Assembly: GCA_024195265.1 (NCBI GenBank)
Contig: JAJLRJ010000006.1
Span: 17,127,639-17,191,638 of the forward strand
DNA from: Dendrophyllia cribrosa
Taxonomy: Eukaryota > Cnidaria > Anthozoa > Scleractinia > Dendrophylliidae
Length of the DNA: 64,000 nt
Direction: 5' to 3'
Shown here piece by piece: positions 28,705 to 36,859 of the stretch. Every line of letters starts with the position of its first letter. The first letter of the stretch is position 1. The notes under the pieces were generated by a model, which saw only the letters and a program-made list of their open reading frames with translations, had not been told where the DNA came from and ran no database searches. The position numbers and the translations under genes were made by a program.

Positions 28705-29337
28705 TTAAAGTCTTTCATCAAAGTTTTTGGCAATAAATTTCCTCGGCTTATCCACATAGAGGAAAGAGAACGGATCATGCGTTGCTTTCAGATATTCTTC
28801 TTTGCTGACATTGTTTTCCCTGCAGATCGCGGTAATTTCCTTGTTGCTTGGGAATTCAAAGATGCAAAAATGTGAGCAATTCAGACAGATATCTTTTGGT
28901 GTTTGGAAATAACTTTGTGAAAGATAGATGACAGAGCAATTCTTATGCCGGCCCTGGATAAAATAATTAACCAATGGCTTTTGGTTCTTCTCGCAGACAA
29001 AATCATCGAAAACAATCAGTTTTTGATTCTCTCCTGACAATTCAGAAACTGGGATGATTTCATCCGGAGATGCTTCCACGATGTCATACCCAGCTTCTTT
29101 GCTGATTGGGTGAAATGTTTTCAGAAGATGTTGATATTTGGCTTGGTCAAGATTTTTCGCATAGAGATAAATTTTATCGTAATACAACAATCTCAAAATC
29201 ATATCCAGGAGAACATTTGTTTTCCCCGATCCTGAAGGGCCACAGATCAACATTCTGAAAGCTAGATCCGGCATGAAGGGATGAAGCTGCTTGAAATTTG
29301 TGATTGGATCATGACAATCATAATTTGGAATCTTCAT
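28705..29337 (-). CDS. A32-type genome-packaging ATPase
   Basis: 210 residues, intact. Walker A ICGPSGSGKT at residues 31-40, Walker B LIVFDDF at 107-113, a sensor-like YLSQSYFQ at about 138-145. This is the FtsK/HerA-superfamily packaging ATPase of Polintons, adintoviruses and nucleocytoplasmic large DNA viruses, which pumps DNA into the procapsid. Its length is typical. It is the first gene of the leftward block (ATPase, fibre, membrane protein), with 1 bp between its stop and the fibre ATG. Divergent from the capsid block, whose first ATG is at 29420. Confidence 0.95.
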   Translation of the reverse strand: MKIPNYDCHDPITNFKQLHPFMPDLAFRMLICGPSGSGKTNVLLDMILRLLYYDKIYLYAKNLDQAKYQHLLKTFHPISKEAGYDIVEASPDEIIPVSELSGENQKLIVFDDFVCEKNQKPLVNYFIQGRHKNCSVIYLSQSYFQTPKDICLNCSHFCIFEFPSNKEITAICRENNVSKEEYLKATHDPFSFLYVDKPRKFIAKNFDERL

Positions 29338-29419
29338 TTTATTTCCCAGAAGACAAATTCAGATGAACATCTTGTTCAACATCATGTTCTTCATCCAAAT
29401 TCATGTTTGTGGACTTAAA

Positions 29420-30384
29420 ATGAGTTTATTGAAATGGAATGAAATGGCAAAAAGCAAATCTGCTTTGGGTAAAAAAATCAACTTTGTTCACGATGTCATC
29501 ACCCAGAAAAAGTTGGGTGAAGAGACAAGTCAAATCGGACTTGAAAAAATGTTCAAACCCATAACAGCAAAACTAGATGATGTTATTGCGTCGAATTTGA
29601 TGCCACTTCCCCGGAAAAAGAAAGTTGGAAAAGCCAAACCCACGGACATTGATTATTATCCCGAAGTCGATCCATTTAAAGAGATGGATGTTAGCGGTTT
29701 GTTTGATGATGAGATTGTGTCACCGCAAGCAGCTAAACAAATCCCAGCAAATCCACCAACCTATGCAGAAATAGCAGTCGATGAAAGTGACGCCCCACCT
29801 GAATATGAAGATGAATCTCCTGATTATGCTCTGGCACCGGGTGATGAACAAGAATATGAAACGGACGCAAATAAATTAATGAATGAAATGAACATCGACA
29901 ATTATAAGATAGTGGATATGATGCTTAATGATCCAGAGGTATCACCAACAAAGAAAAAAAATTATCTTGAGAAAACCGTTCTGCCCGCTGCAAGACACAA
30001 ACGATCTTAATTAAACGGTTACAAAACATTTTGGACTAAACTAGCCAACAGGGGGCAAATAACGGCAGAGCAAAAAGAGATAAAACATGCAGGGATAGAC
30101 CGGTTTAGAAGAGCTCTGAATGCGTACATAACCTTTTACGACAACAAAGCAGAAACATTTACAGGTTCAGGGCTGAGAAGAAAAAAAGGTGGTTCTGTTC
30201 GTTTTTTCTCCAACCCAAAAGATCTTCTCCAGAAACTTGAGGTCATCATTGGCTCCATCAATGCTGGGAATACAAATCTGGCAATCAGAAACACTGGAGT
30301 GGGCATTTTTGATCTTCTCCTGAAAGAGTCAGTGATTAACAGGTCCCAGCATGAGAAGATCTATAAAAACTATTTCAAAACATA
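29420..30384 (+). pseudogene. Conserved virion protein with PPxY motifs, in-frame stop
   Basis: The ATG at 29420 (MSLLKWNEMAKSK; the open frame extends 57 bp further upstream without a better start) leads to an acidic, proline-containing region with PPTYAE and PPEYED, two PPxY motifs of the kind that recruit NEDD4-type ubiquitin ligases in budding viruses. A TAA at 30008-30010 stops it after 196 residues. Beyond the stop the same frame stays open for 124 codons to 30384 and has a well-formed domain: GSGLRRKKGG, VRFFSNPKDLLQKLEVIIGS, INAGNTNLAIRNTGVGIFDLLL. That domain is the conserved part of this Polinton protein family as I know it, so the TAA looks like a nonsense mutation. Function unknown; position argues for a structural role. 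Confidence 0.65.
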
Positions 30385-30386
30385 AA

Positions 30387-31149
30387 ATGGAAAGAGAAAT
30401 CGTCCTGTCATCTTACGCCGTTAAGAACAGACAAAACAAACCGGCAGATTTCACAACAAAATTTAATCGTCCAATTATTCTTGACCCGAATGAACAATAT
30501 GTTGTTGGGTTGAAACGAATCATCAATATGAGTTTTACGTGGTATAACATCAATCCACAATATGAAAATCAACTGATCAGATTTTCCTCTGATGGCGGGA
30601 AAACATTTTCCGATATTGCGTTTCCTGCTGGGGTTTGGGAGTATTCTGGGATAAATGATTTCATCCAGGAAGCAACAGTGGTGAAATCCGATGGAAAAGA
30701 AGATGTTTTTCCAATCAATCTTGCTTTCAGCAATGAAACTTTCAGAGTGACAATAACACTGGCTGAAAATTATCAACTGGATTTCACCCAATCGAATTTC
30801 GGGGATCTTGTGGGGTTTGATAAAAAGATTCTGAAGGAGAAAGTTAATGTTGGCCCTAAAGTTCCTAATTTGAGTCAAGATACTGATATGTTGAACATTC
30901 ATTGTGATCTGACAAATGACTCACTTGTGGATGGGGAAGAGACTGATATCATCTATTCCTTTTCCACATCTGTTCTGCAGGCATCATATAGTTTTGAGCG
31001 TGAACCCATAAAAATAGCATTCTGCCCCGTGAATAAAAACACAATAAGCTCCATTCGAATCTATATCACGGATGGGAAAAGAAGAATTGTCAACCTGAAT
31101 GGGGCAGACGCAGCATTCTCGTTGATATTAAAAAAAGACTATAAAATGA
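30387..31149 (+). pseudogene. Penton-like minor capsid protein (single jelly roll)
   Basis: Starts at the ATG at 30387, 2 bp after the previous stop. It has ADFTTKFNRPIILDPNEQYVVGLKRI, then RFSSDGGKTFSDIAFPAGVWEYSGINDFI and FRVTITLAENYQLDFTQSNFGDLVGF, the recurring blocks of the Polinton minor capsid (PX) jelly roll that builds the fivefold vertices. The current frame does not stop at the expected end but reads on into the next gene through an A7 run at about 31128-31134. In the neighbouring frame a TGA at 31147-31149 overlaps the next ATG as ATGA. So the open frame 30387-31541 is most likely two genes merged by a one-base length change. Confidence 0.85.
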
Positions 31150-31541
31150 AAGCATATGAATTTTCTCCTTATTACCATCCCAAACTGGGGAAGTTTGTTT
31201 ATAAGCACAAAGGAACAGGCATCATTTTTGATTCCATCTTCAAGCCACTGAAAAAGATGGCAGGACCAGCCATGAAAGGAATTCTCAAGAAAGTTGCGAA
31301 ACCATTTGCGAAAAAAGCATTGGACGCAGGAATTTCTCACGCTGGAGAAAAACTAGGTAAAGCAGCGGTGGAGAAATCAGGTGATTTGATTATGAAAAAA
31401 CTGGGAAACATGAAGATTGGAAAACCATCTGCGAGTCCTGTGAAACGAGGACGAAAACCACAATCACTCCCTGTGAAACAACCACAGAGAGAAACTGCAA
31501 CTGATATCTTGAATAGACTGATCAGTGGCCAAGGAATTTAA
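31146..31541 (+). CDS. Basic amphipathic core/pVI-like protein
   Basis: From the ATG at 31146, 131 residues, in frame with the merged reading of the penton gene. It begins AYEFSPYYHPKLGKFVYKHKGTGIIFDSIFKPL and continues with an amphipathic, Lys/Ala-rich helix series (KKVAKPFAKKALDAGISHAGEKLGKAAVEKSGDLIMKKL) and a basic tail (SPVKRGRKPQSL). Such small basic amphipathic proteins sit inside adenovirus-like particles, binding DNA or lysing membranes after protease release (pVI, pX). No protease site was verified. The stop is 14 bp before the MCP start. Confidence 0.6.
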   Translation: MKAYEFSPYYHPKLGKFVYKHKGTGIIFDSIFKPLKKMAGPAMKGILKKVAKPFAKKALDAGISHAGEKLGKAAVEKSGDLIMKKLGNMKIGKPSASPVKRGRKPQSLPVKQPQRETATDILNRLISGQGI

Positions 31542-31555
31542 AATAATCTATCAAA

Positions 31556-32842
31556 ATGGCTTTTCGATCGAATGAATATCTCCAAAGAAATGAATTAGTA
31601 AGATTCCAATTGGATGATGTACTCAGAGCCCCAGCAAATGGGCAGCATCAAACGAAAAATGGTTATAAATTTACCGTTAATGACAGATCGGCTTTTTATG
31701 ACTGGCATAACGCTTATTTTGAAGTGCAATTTCAACTCCAGAAATTAGCAGATGGTGCTGGATATGCTGCTGCTGATAGGATAACAGTCATAAATGGCTC
31801 ACATTCCCTGATAAAACACATGACCATCAGATCTGCAGGGAAGATTGTTTACGAACCTGACAATCTGCATAAAGTTACTTTTGTTAAAAATCTGTTGGAA
31901 TACTCAGATGACTTCAGCAGGTCAGTAGCAAAGAACAGTTTCTGGTATTTAGATGTGAATGCAACAACAGCTGCGAATAACACAGGATTTGAAGCTCGCC
32001 GGTTGCAAACTCAAGCTCTTCGAGACAATGGAACTGGAGGTGCTAAAGATGTTAACGTGATTATCCCCCTGAATCGTTTCTCCTTTTTCGAAGAGCTAGA
32101 AGACAGGCTGTTGGTCCCAATGCAACTGCAATTTGAAATTAATCTTCAACAGGATGATGAATTAATTCATATGGCAAATGGCACTGATAACGGAAGAGTT
32201 GTTATCAACAGATTTTTGCTTTGGGTACCAAGACTGACTCCCAAAGATTCTCTTTATGATAAATTTGTCAGTTCATTCCTGAAAGAATCACAATGGAAGT
32301 ATCTGAGAGAAACATATGAACAATCAGCTCCTGCACAATCATCAGGGTTCTTCCAGATTTCAGCGAGCATTGATAATGTAAGGCATATTTTTGTCTGGCT
32401 GAAAAGAACAGCTCCACCCAATGATGACCCTGCAGAAGACTCTCCATATTTGATGGACACTTTCAAGCTGAATGCAGCAGATGCAAACTCATCCTTGTCA
32501 ACTTGCAGATTGGAGTATGGAAATGGAGTGTTTTATCCTGAAACTGACTATGACACAGAATCAAAAGTCAGAATCTTCAATGATGTCAAAGCCTATGCAT
32601 TGAGGAAAAATGACTTCAACACTGGGACTCAGTTGAATTTGGCTAACTTTCAATCACTTTATAGTCTCATTTATTTCGACTTGTCTTACCAAGCTGAAAA
32701 ACCAACAAGAGATCCCAAACAACTGATATTTCGATATACGCTGAATGCAAATGCGACTGCGAACTTCAATGTGCATGCAGTAGTTCTCTATGAGGAAACA
32801 GCTGAGATTGATAAAGTTGGAAATGAGCTGGTCATTGCCTAA
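31556..32842 (+). CDS. Major capsid protein, double jelly roll
   Basis: 428 residues, intact, from an ATG in AAAATGGC context. Blocks typical of the Polinton PY/MCP are seen: RNELVRFQLDDVLRAP at the N-terminus, FTVNDRSAFYDWHNAYFEVQF, then VINGSHSLIKHMTIRSAGKIVY, NVIIPLNRFSFFEELEDRLLVPMQLQFEI in the middle, and SLIYFDLSYQAEK with NANATANFNVHAVVLYEE at the end. It forms the trimeric capsomers of an icosahedral shell, like adenovirus hexon but shorter. It sits between penton/core genes and the pVI-like/protease genes, the usual order. Confidence 0.93.
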   Translation: MAFRSNEYLQRNELVRFQLDDVLRAPANGQHQTKNGYKFTVNDRSAFYDWHNAYFEVQFQLQKLADGAGYAAADRITVINGSHSLIKHMTIRSAGKIVYEPDNLHKVTFVKNLLEYSDDFSRSVAKNSFWYLDVNATTAANNTGFEARRLQTQALRDNGTGGAKDVNVIIPLNRFSFFEELEDRLLVPMQLQFEINLQQDDELIHMANGTDNGRVVINRFLLWVPRLTPKDSLYDKFVSSFLKESQWKYLRETYEQSAPAQSSGFFQISASIDNVRHIFVWLKRTAPPNDDPAEDSPYLMDTFKLNAADANSSLSTCRLEYGNGVFYPETDYDTESKVRIFNDVKAYALRKNDFNTGTQLNLANFQSLYSLIYFDLSYQAEKPTRDPKQLIFRYTLNANATANFNVHAVVLYEETAEIDKVGNELVIA

Positions 32843-32862
32843 AACATATGTTGTCATTAAAA

Positions 32863-33697
32863 ATGACAACATATCACCCATATAAAGTAAATTTGTCTGA
32901 AGGGCAAAAACAAAAGCTTGGAAGAGCATTCAGAACAAACAATCCAGTCACCCTGAGATTGGGTAGTAATCAAACAAGTGGAAATGATGAACTGATGCTG
33001 ACAGCCAATCAAATTAAAAGAATCGCAAAAGCAAAATCTCTGGGAAATGGAGTTGAGATTAAGATAACAAAAACACAAATCAGAAAAGTAATGAAACAAG
33101 GTGGAAGTCTATTTTCTGCTATTATACCTCTAGCCAAAACACTTGCACCAACCCTGGCTAAAACACTGGGATTATCAGCACTTGCTGGTTTGGCGAGTGA
33201 AGGAGCAAGTCAAGTAGTTAAAAAGATAAGCGGAAGCGGCGGTCAGATTGGTGGGTTTCTCATCCCCCAAGATAAAATTCAGAAACTGATTGACAATAAA
33301 CATTTGTTGACAAATAAACAGAAACAGGATATTTTGATTGCCCTGCAATCAGGAGGACAAGTTGTGATGAGACCAACCACAAAACAATCTGGTGGAGCAC
33401 TTGGCACTATTCTGGCAAGTATTGGAATCCCATTGGCTCTTGACATGGTGAAAAACCTATTTGGAAAAGGAGCTCCAAGAGTTGGCAGACCAAAAGGAAA
33501 AGGTGCCCCCAGAGTTGGACGCCCAAAAGGAAAAGGAGCTCCAAGATTGGGGACTCCTTGGGCAAGACCTCCTCCATTCATTGGAAGTTGGGGAAACCCT
33601 GTTGGAATGGGAAAAAAAATCAAAAACGGGCAAAGGACTTCTGTTAGGGTCGAAAAGTCCATTCAACAGCATTCCAGTTCTCGAGGCACTTCTATGA
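32863..33697 (+). pseudogene. pVI-like minor capsid/core protein, frame-shifted at an A8 run
   Basis: The ATG at 32863 is preferred over 32848 because TTYHPYKVNLSEGQK is the conserved start. Early features are a beta-rich N-terminus, then GGSLFSAIIPLAKTLAPTLAKTL and ALAGLASEGASQVVKK, amphipathic helices like adenovirus pVI, then KQSGGALGTILASIGIPLALDMV. A basic repeat GKGAPRVGRPK occurs two to three times (33469-33555), as in DNA-binding core proteins. At 33610-33617 an A8 run moves the frame: the expected C-terminus lies in the other frame, ending at the TGA 33695-33697, while the open frame reads on into the protease. Confidence 0.75.
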
Positions 33698-34137
33698 GGC
33701 CTCCTAAATTTGTAATTAAACCGCTGTCAAATATTGATCTGTTGAATTGGATTGAATATCTGGGGATTCCCAATTTCAAAGGAATATTTGCAAGAGATGA
33801 AGCTATGCCCAAAAAACACAGCCCATGCATCATCAATCTTGATTCGCTCAAAAATGCAGGAACTCATTGGGTTTGTTGCGTCCCATCGCATGATAAAAAG
33901 TTCTTATGGTATTTTGATAGTTTCGGCATGGGCTATCCTCTCGAATTCAAAAGTTCCAAACCTGTAATTTGGAACAGCAGTCAGTATCAAAACATAAACG
34001 GTGTTCTTTGCGGTTATTATTGCCTTTATTTCCTGCATCAATGGTTGCAGGGAATAGATTTCTATGATATTCTCCAACCTTTTAGTTTGACTGACACAAT
34101 GCAAAATGAGAAATTCATAAAAGATTATTTCAATTAA
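33694..34137 (+). CDS. Adenain-like cysteine protease
   Basis: 147 residues from the ATG at 33694, which overlaps the TGA of the upstream gene (ATGA). Active site: THWVCCVPSHD with the catalytic His, FDSFGMG with the acidic residue, and GVLCGYYCLYFL with the catalytic Cys in the CG.YC context, the adenain/Ulp1 (C5/C48) arrangement. The protease matures capsid and core proteins in intact elements. In the given sequence the frame is continuous with the pVI-like gene, but the fusion depends on the A8 run at 33610 and is probably not ancestral. Confidence 0.9.
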   Translation: MRPPKFVIKPLSNIDLLNWIEYLGIPNFKGIFARDEAMPKKHSPCIINLDSLKNAGTHWVCCVPSHDKKFLWYFDSFGMGYPLEFKSSKPVIWNSSQYQNINGVLCGYYCLYFLHQWLQGIDFYDILQPFSLTDTMQNEKFIKDYFN

Positions 34138-34139
34138 AA

Positions 34140-34295
34140 ATGGAATCATATTGTGTCGCAGAAAAAAGGTTCACACCAAATGTACCTGATTCAGAACGTC
34201 TCGCAACATCAAAGAACAATAGAACCATAGTAAAAGCTCAATGCGCTTCCTGCGGAAAAATGAAATCACGATTCGTGAAAAGTTCGGGAAACTAA
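34140..34295 (+). pseudogene. DUF5679-like zinc-ribbon N-terminus of the PLA2 gene
   Basis: From the ATG at 34140, 2 bp after the protease stop, 51 residues: ESYCVAEKRFTPN, TSKNNRTIVKAQCASCGKMK and SRFV. This matches the small zinc ribbon (DUF5679) found in giant viruses and Polintons, with one pair CASC intact. The first pair has one Cys only (CVAE), so metal binding may be lost. The frame stops at 34293-34295. Directly after, in another frame, PLA2-protein sequence begins, so this is very likely the first domain of that protein cut off by a frameshift around 34285-34296. Confidence 0.65.
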
Positions 34296-34951
34296 ATCTG
34301 CCCCCACAAGGTGGGGGCATTGGAGAATTGGCTTTGACTGGTTTTGCTCATGCAATTCCATGGTTGGGAAAGAAAACAGTTGAAATGGGGAGATATGGGG
34401 CAAGTGAATTGATGAGGAATAAAAACGCTCAGAAAAAAGCATTGGATTTTGCTTTGGATAAGATGAAACCATTTCTTGCCAAAACCTCTTCCGATATGAT
34501 GGATCAACTGAGCACAGCAATTAGACCAAACAGAAAATATAAGACAGATCGAGCAGATTTGGATGGGGGAGGACTGGATGTTCATAACTTGATTGGAAAA
34601 CTTCCCAGACCGAAAAAAGGATTCACTCTTCCCGGGCATAACTTCACTGGTCCGTATAACCCTTTGGAAAAACAAGTTAGATTCGATGAAACGGGAAAGA
34701 TTCTTGAAATTATGCAACAACCAACAGGAAAAACAGATGCAGTTGCTATGCAACATGATGTGGATTATTCAGTTTGCGCAAAACAATCAAACCCGCGTCA
34801 ATGTAAAAATAAAGCAGACAGGAAAATGGTTGCCGCGTTGGATATGATTCCCTGGAAAGAAAGACAATGGGGGCATGCTTTAGCACGAAACACTATTGAC
34901 GTAAAACAAAAACTTGGTTTGGGTGCCCCGAAAAACGGGAAAAGATTTTGA
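34287..34951 (+). CDS. Parvovirus-like phospholipase A2 domain protein
   Basis: An open frame to 34951 without a plausible own start (its first Met at 34241 falls in the zinc-ribbon region in another frame). N-terminal half: amphipathic helices (LALTGFAHAIPWLG, ALDFALDKMKPFL). C-terminal half: HNLIGKLPRPKKGFTLPGHNFTGPYNPL, the calcium-loop context (LPGH.F.GP.N.L), then DAVAMQHDVDYSVC, with the HDxxY catalytic His-Asp and Tyr, and CKNKADRKM. This is the PLA2-like fold of parvovirus VP1 and of several Polintons, which opens endosomal membranes at entry. It lies between protease and integrase. Confidence 0.85.
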
Positions 34952-35898
34952 GTGAAGGCTGGACTCAAAATCTGGCAAATGAACTTCACCAGCCAATAAG
35001 GAGAAGATTTCCAAAGAGAAGAGTTATTGCATATGGAATTGACAACATCTGGGCGGCTGATTTAGTCGAGATGGGGAAATTTTCAAAGTGGAACAAAGGA
35101 ATAAGATATCTCCTGATGGTGATCGATGTTTTCTCAAAGTTCGGTTGGATTCGCCCCTTGAAAGACAAGCGAGGACAAACAGTCGCCGATGCTTTCCGAT
35201 CCATATTTGCGAAGGCGCGAAAACCGAAAATGCTTTGGACAGACAAAGGAAGTGAATTTTTCAATGGAACTATGAAGGATCTCCTGGATAAGAATGGGAT
35301 AAAATTGTATACCACAGAGAATGAAGAAAAGTCATCTGTGGTTGAACGTTGGAACAAGACGATGAAGGAGAAACTCTTTAAGATGTTTTCTGCTAACAAT
35401 AATACAATATACTGGGACAAACTGGGCAGGTTAGTGAATCAATATAATAATACTTATCATTCAAGCGTTAAGATGTCACCCGCAGAGGCGAGCAAACAGA
35501 AAAATGAGAGACAAGTGTTCGCTAATCTTTTCGGAGACCTAATTTATGCTAAACACAACCCAGCAAAATTCAAAGTCGGTGACAGGGTTAGAATATCAAA
35601 ATACAAACGAAAGATATTCGACAAAGGTTTCACCCCGAACTGGACAGAGGAGATATTTGCCGTCAACGAAATATTGAACACAAATCCTGTGACATACCGC
35701 TTAGTTGATTTGTTGGGAGAACCGATCAAAGGAAGCTTCTATGAACAAGAACTTCAAGGGACAAACCAAGATATTTTTCGCATTGAAAAGGTTATTCGCC
35801 GCGACCAGAAGAAAAAGAAAGCCCTGGTTAAATGGAAAGGATATCCCGATAAATTCAATTCTTGGGTTCCGCTGAGTGATGTGGAAAAGCTATCTTAG
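34948..35898 (+). CDS. Retroviral-type integrase with C-terminal chromodomain
   Basis: About 316 residues. Catalytic core with Asp at about 38 (NIWAADLVEM), Asp at about 99 (LWTDKGSEFF) and Glu at about 133 (SSVVERWNKTMKEKLF), the DDE set. After a basic beta domain (FKVGDRVRISKYKRKIFDKG) the last 50 residues are a chromodomain (FRIEKVIRRD, KALVKWKGYPDKFNSWVP), which in chromointegrases guides insertion to methylated histone H3. The frame has no ATG before the first catalytic Asp and lacks the N-terminal HHCC domain; it overlaps the PLA2 stop by 4 bp (TTGA). Either the 5' part is lost or it is reached by frameshift or splicing. Confidence 0.93.
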   Translation: MSEGWTQNLANELHQPIRRRFPKRRVIAYGIDNIWAADLVEMGKFSKWNKGIRYLLMVIDVFSKFGWIRPLKDKRGQTVADAFRSIFAKARKPKMLWTDKGSEFFNGTMKDLLDKNGIKLYTTENEEKSSVVERWNKTMKEKLFKMFSANNNTIYWDKLGRLVNQYNNTYHSSVKMSPAEASKQKNERQVFANLFGDLIYAKHNPAKFKVGDRVRISKYKRKIFDKGFTPNWTEEIFAVNEILNTNPVTYRLVDLLGEPIKGSFYEQELQGTNQDIFRIEKVIRRDQKKKKALVKWKGYPDKFNSWVPLSDVEKLS

Positions 35899-35924
35899 AA
35901 AATATGAATGTTTCACATTCATAT

Positions 35925-36206
35925 TTATGAAATAACACCTCTTTCCTTCAATTCCCGGTGGATTTCCCAGAGGAGACAACTTTGTTTTTGGAGTTCATTT
36001 TTGAGAATCTTGTGTTCCTCTTGGAGATTGATGAATGATTCAAAGAGGAGTTCAATTGTGTCTTCCTCTTCTTCATTTTGCTCTGCTTCCTCCATCTCCG
36101 AATCAGAGACAATAAATTCCTCGTCAGATGTTGTTGGGGTTTCATTTTCGCTCCTTTCTTCCTCCTCTGAGCAAGTGGAGCAATCTTCATGGTCACTGGC
36201 TTCCAT
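35925..36206 (-). CDS. Small acidic coiled-coil protein
   Basis: 93 residues from the ATG at 36206. The first 45 are very acidic (HEDCSTCSEEEERSENE, SDSEMEEAEQNEEEED), the remainder a leucine-rich helix (IELLFESFINLQEEHKILKNELQKQ) with heptad spacing that suggests a coiled coil. Convergent with the integrase (26 bp between stops). Overlaps the end of the gene at 36193 by about 14 bp on the same strand, so the two are likely co-transcribed from the right end. No family recognised. Confidence 0.55.
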   Translation of the reverse strand: MEASDHEDCSTCSEEEERSENETPTTSDEEFIVSDSEMEEAEQNEEEEDTIELLFESFINLQEEHKILKNELQKQSCLLWEIHRELKERGVIS

Positions 36207-36763
36207 TTTCTTTCCAATTTAATTTTTTGAAGATGGTTTGGATTATTTTTTCCTGTTCTGCCCTTCTTGATGGAAGAATAAGCAGTTTGAAATCATCTTC
36301 ATTTGGGTTGAAACCATTCTTTTTCAGAAGGAAGAAAAGAACTTGATTGAAATTGAGAAACTTTTTTCTATTTGAATGAAGATCATCATATTCAAGTGAA
36401 AAATATTTAAAATCATCAATGAGAAACTTTTCCAGATGCTCATAATCATTCCCATCGTGATTTGTGATGTGATTGAAAATTTCATGATCGTTGCCATTGA
36501 CTTTTTTCCATTTGGAAGCTTTGACAAACTCCCTGACTTTTTTTCTTGTGACTTCGTGGAAAGAAATTTGGGAGAGAATTTGTTCTTGATAAAACTCGAG
36601 ATCTTCGAGTGGAATTTGATTCTTTCCCTGATTTTTTGCGGATGACAACTTTGAAATGTTCAAGTCTGGGATTTTTGCGAGAATGCCATGTTGTTGTATA
36701 TGTTTCTTGAATAATTTCAGGAGTGTCATCTATTTCTTCATCTTCATCTTCGGAATCAGACAT
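36193..36763 (-). pseudogene. Right-end gene, possibly VLTF3-like, frameshifted
   Basis: The ATG at 36763 opens an acidic N-terminus (SDSEDEDEEIDDTPEI) and a frame that dies at 36482. The downstream frame to 36193 carries the main domain: LEFYQEQILSQISFHEVTRKKVREFV, DDLHSNRKKFLNFNQVLFFLLKKNG and AEQEKIIQTIFKKLNW. The F.N.N.VL..LL...G pattern followed by a K..W end loosely recalls the late-transcription-factor VLTF3 family found in some Polinton-like viruses, but the match is weak. The frame change lies between about 36600 and 36730. First gene inward from the right TIR, transcribed inward. Confidence 0.4.
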
Positions 36764-36859
36764 TTTCTTTTCCGGAGAAACTTTTTCACAGATGGGACTT
36801 TGCAGTAGTTGAAAGATGCAGTTTTTTCATTTTGGGGAAGATTTTCCACACTGGAATTG

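Noticed and set aside
30387..31541. One 384-residue capsid fusion protein
   Set aside because: The second half begins at an ATG overlapping a TGA in the other frame and follows an A7 run; two genes are more likely.
32848..34137. One 429-residue protein with core and protease domains
   Set aside because: An A8 run and an ATGA overlap indicate two genes; the expected C-terminus of the first lies in the other frame.
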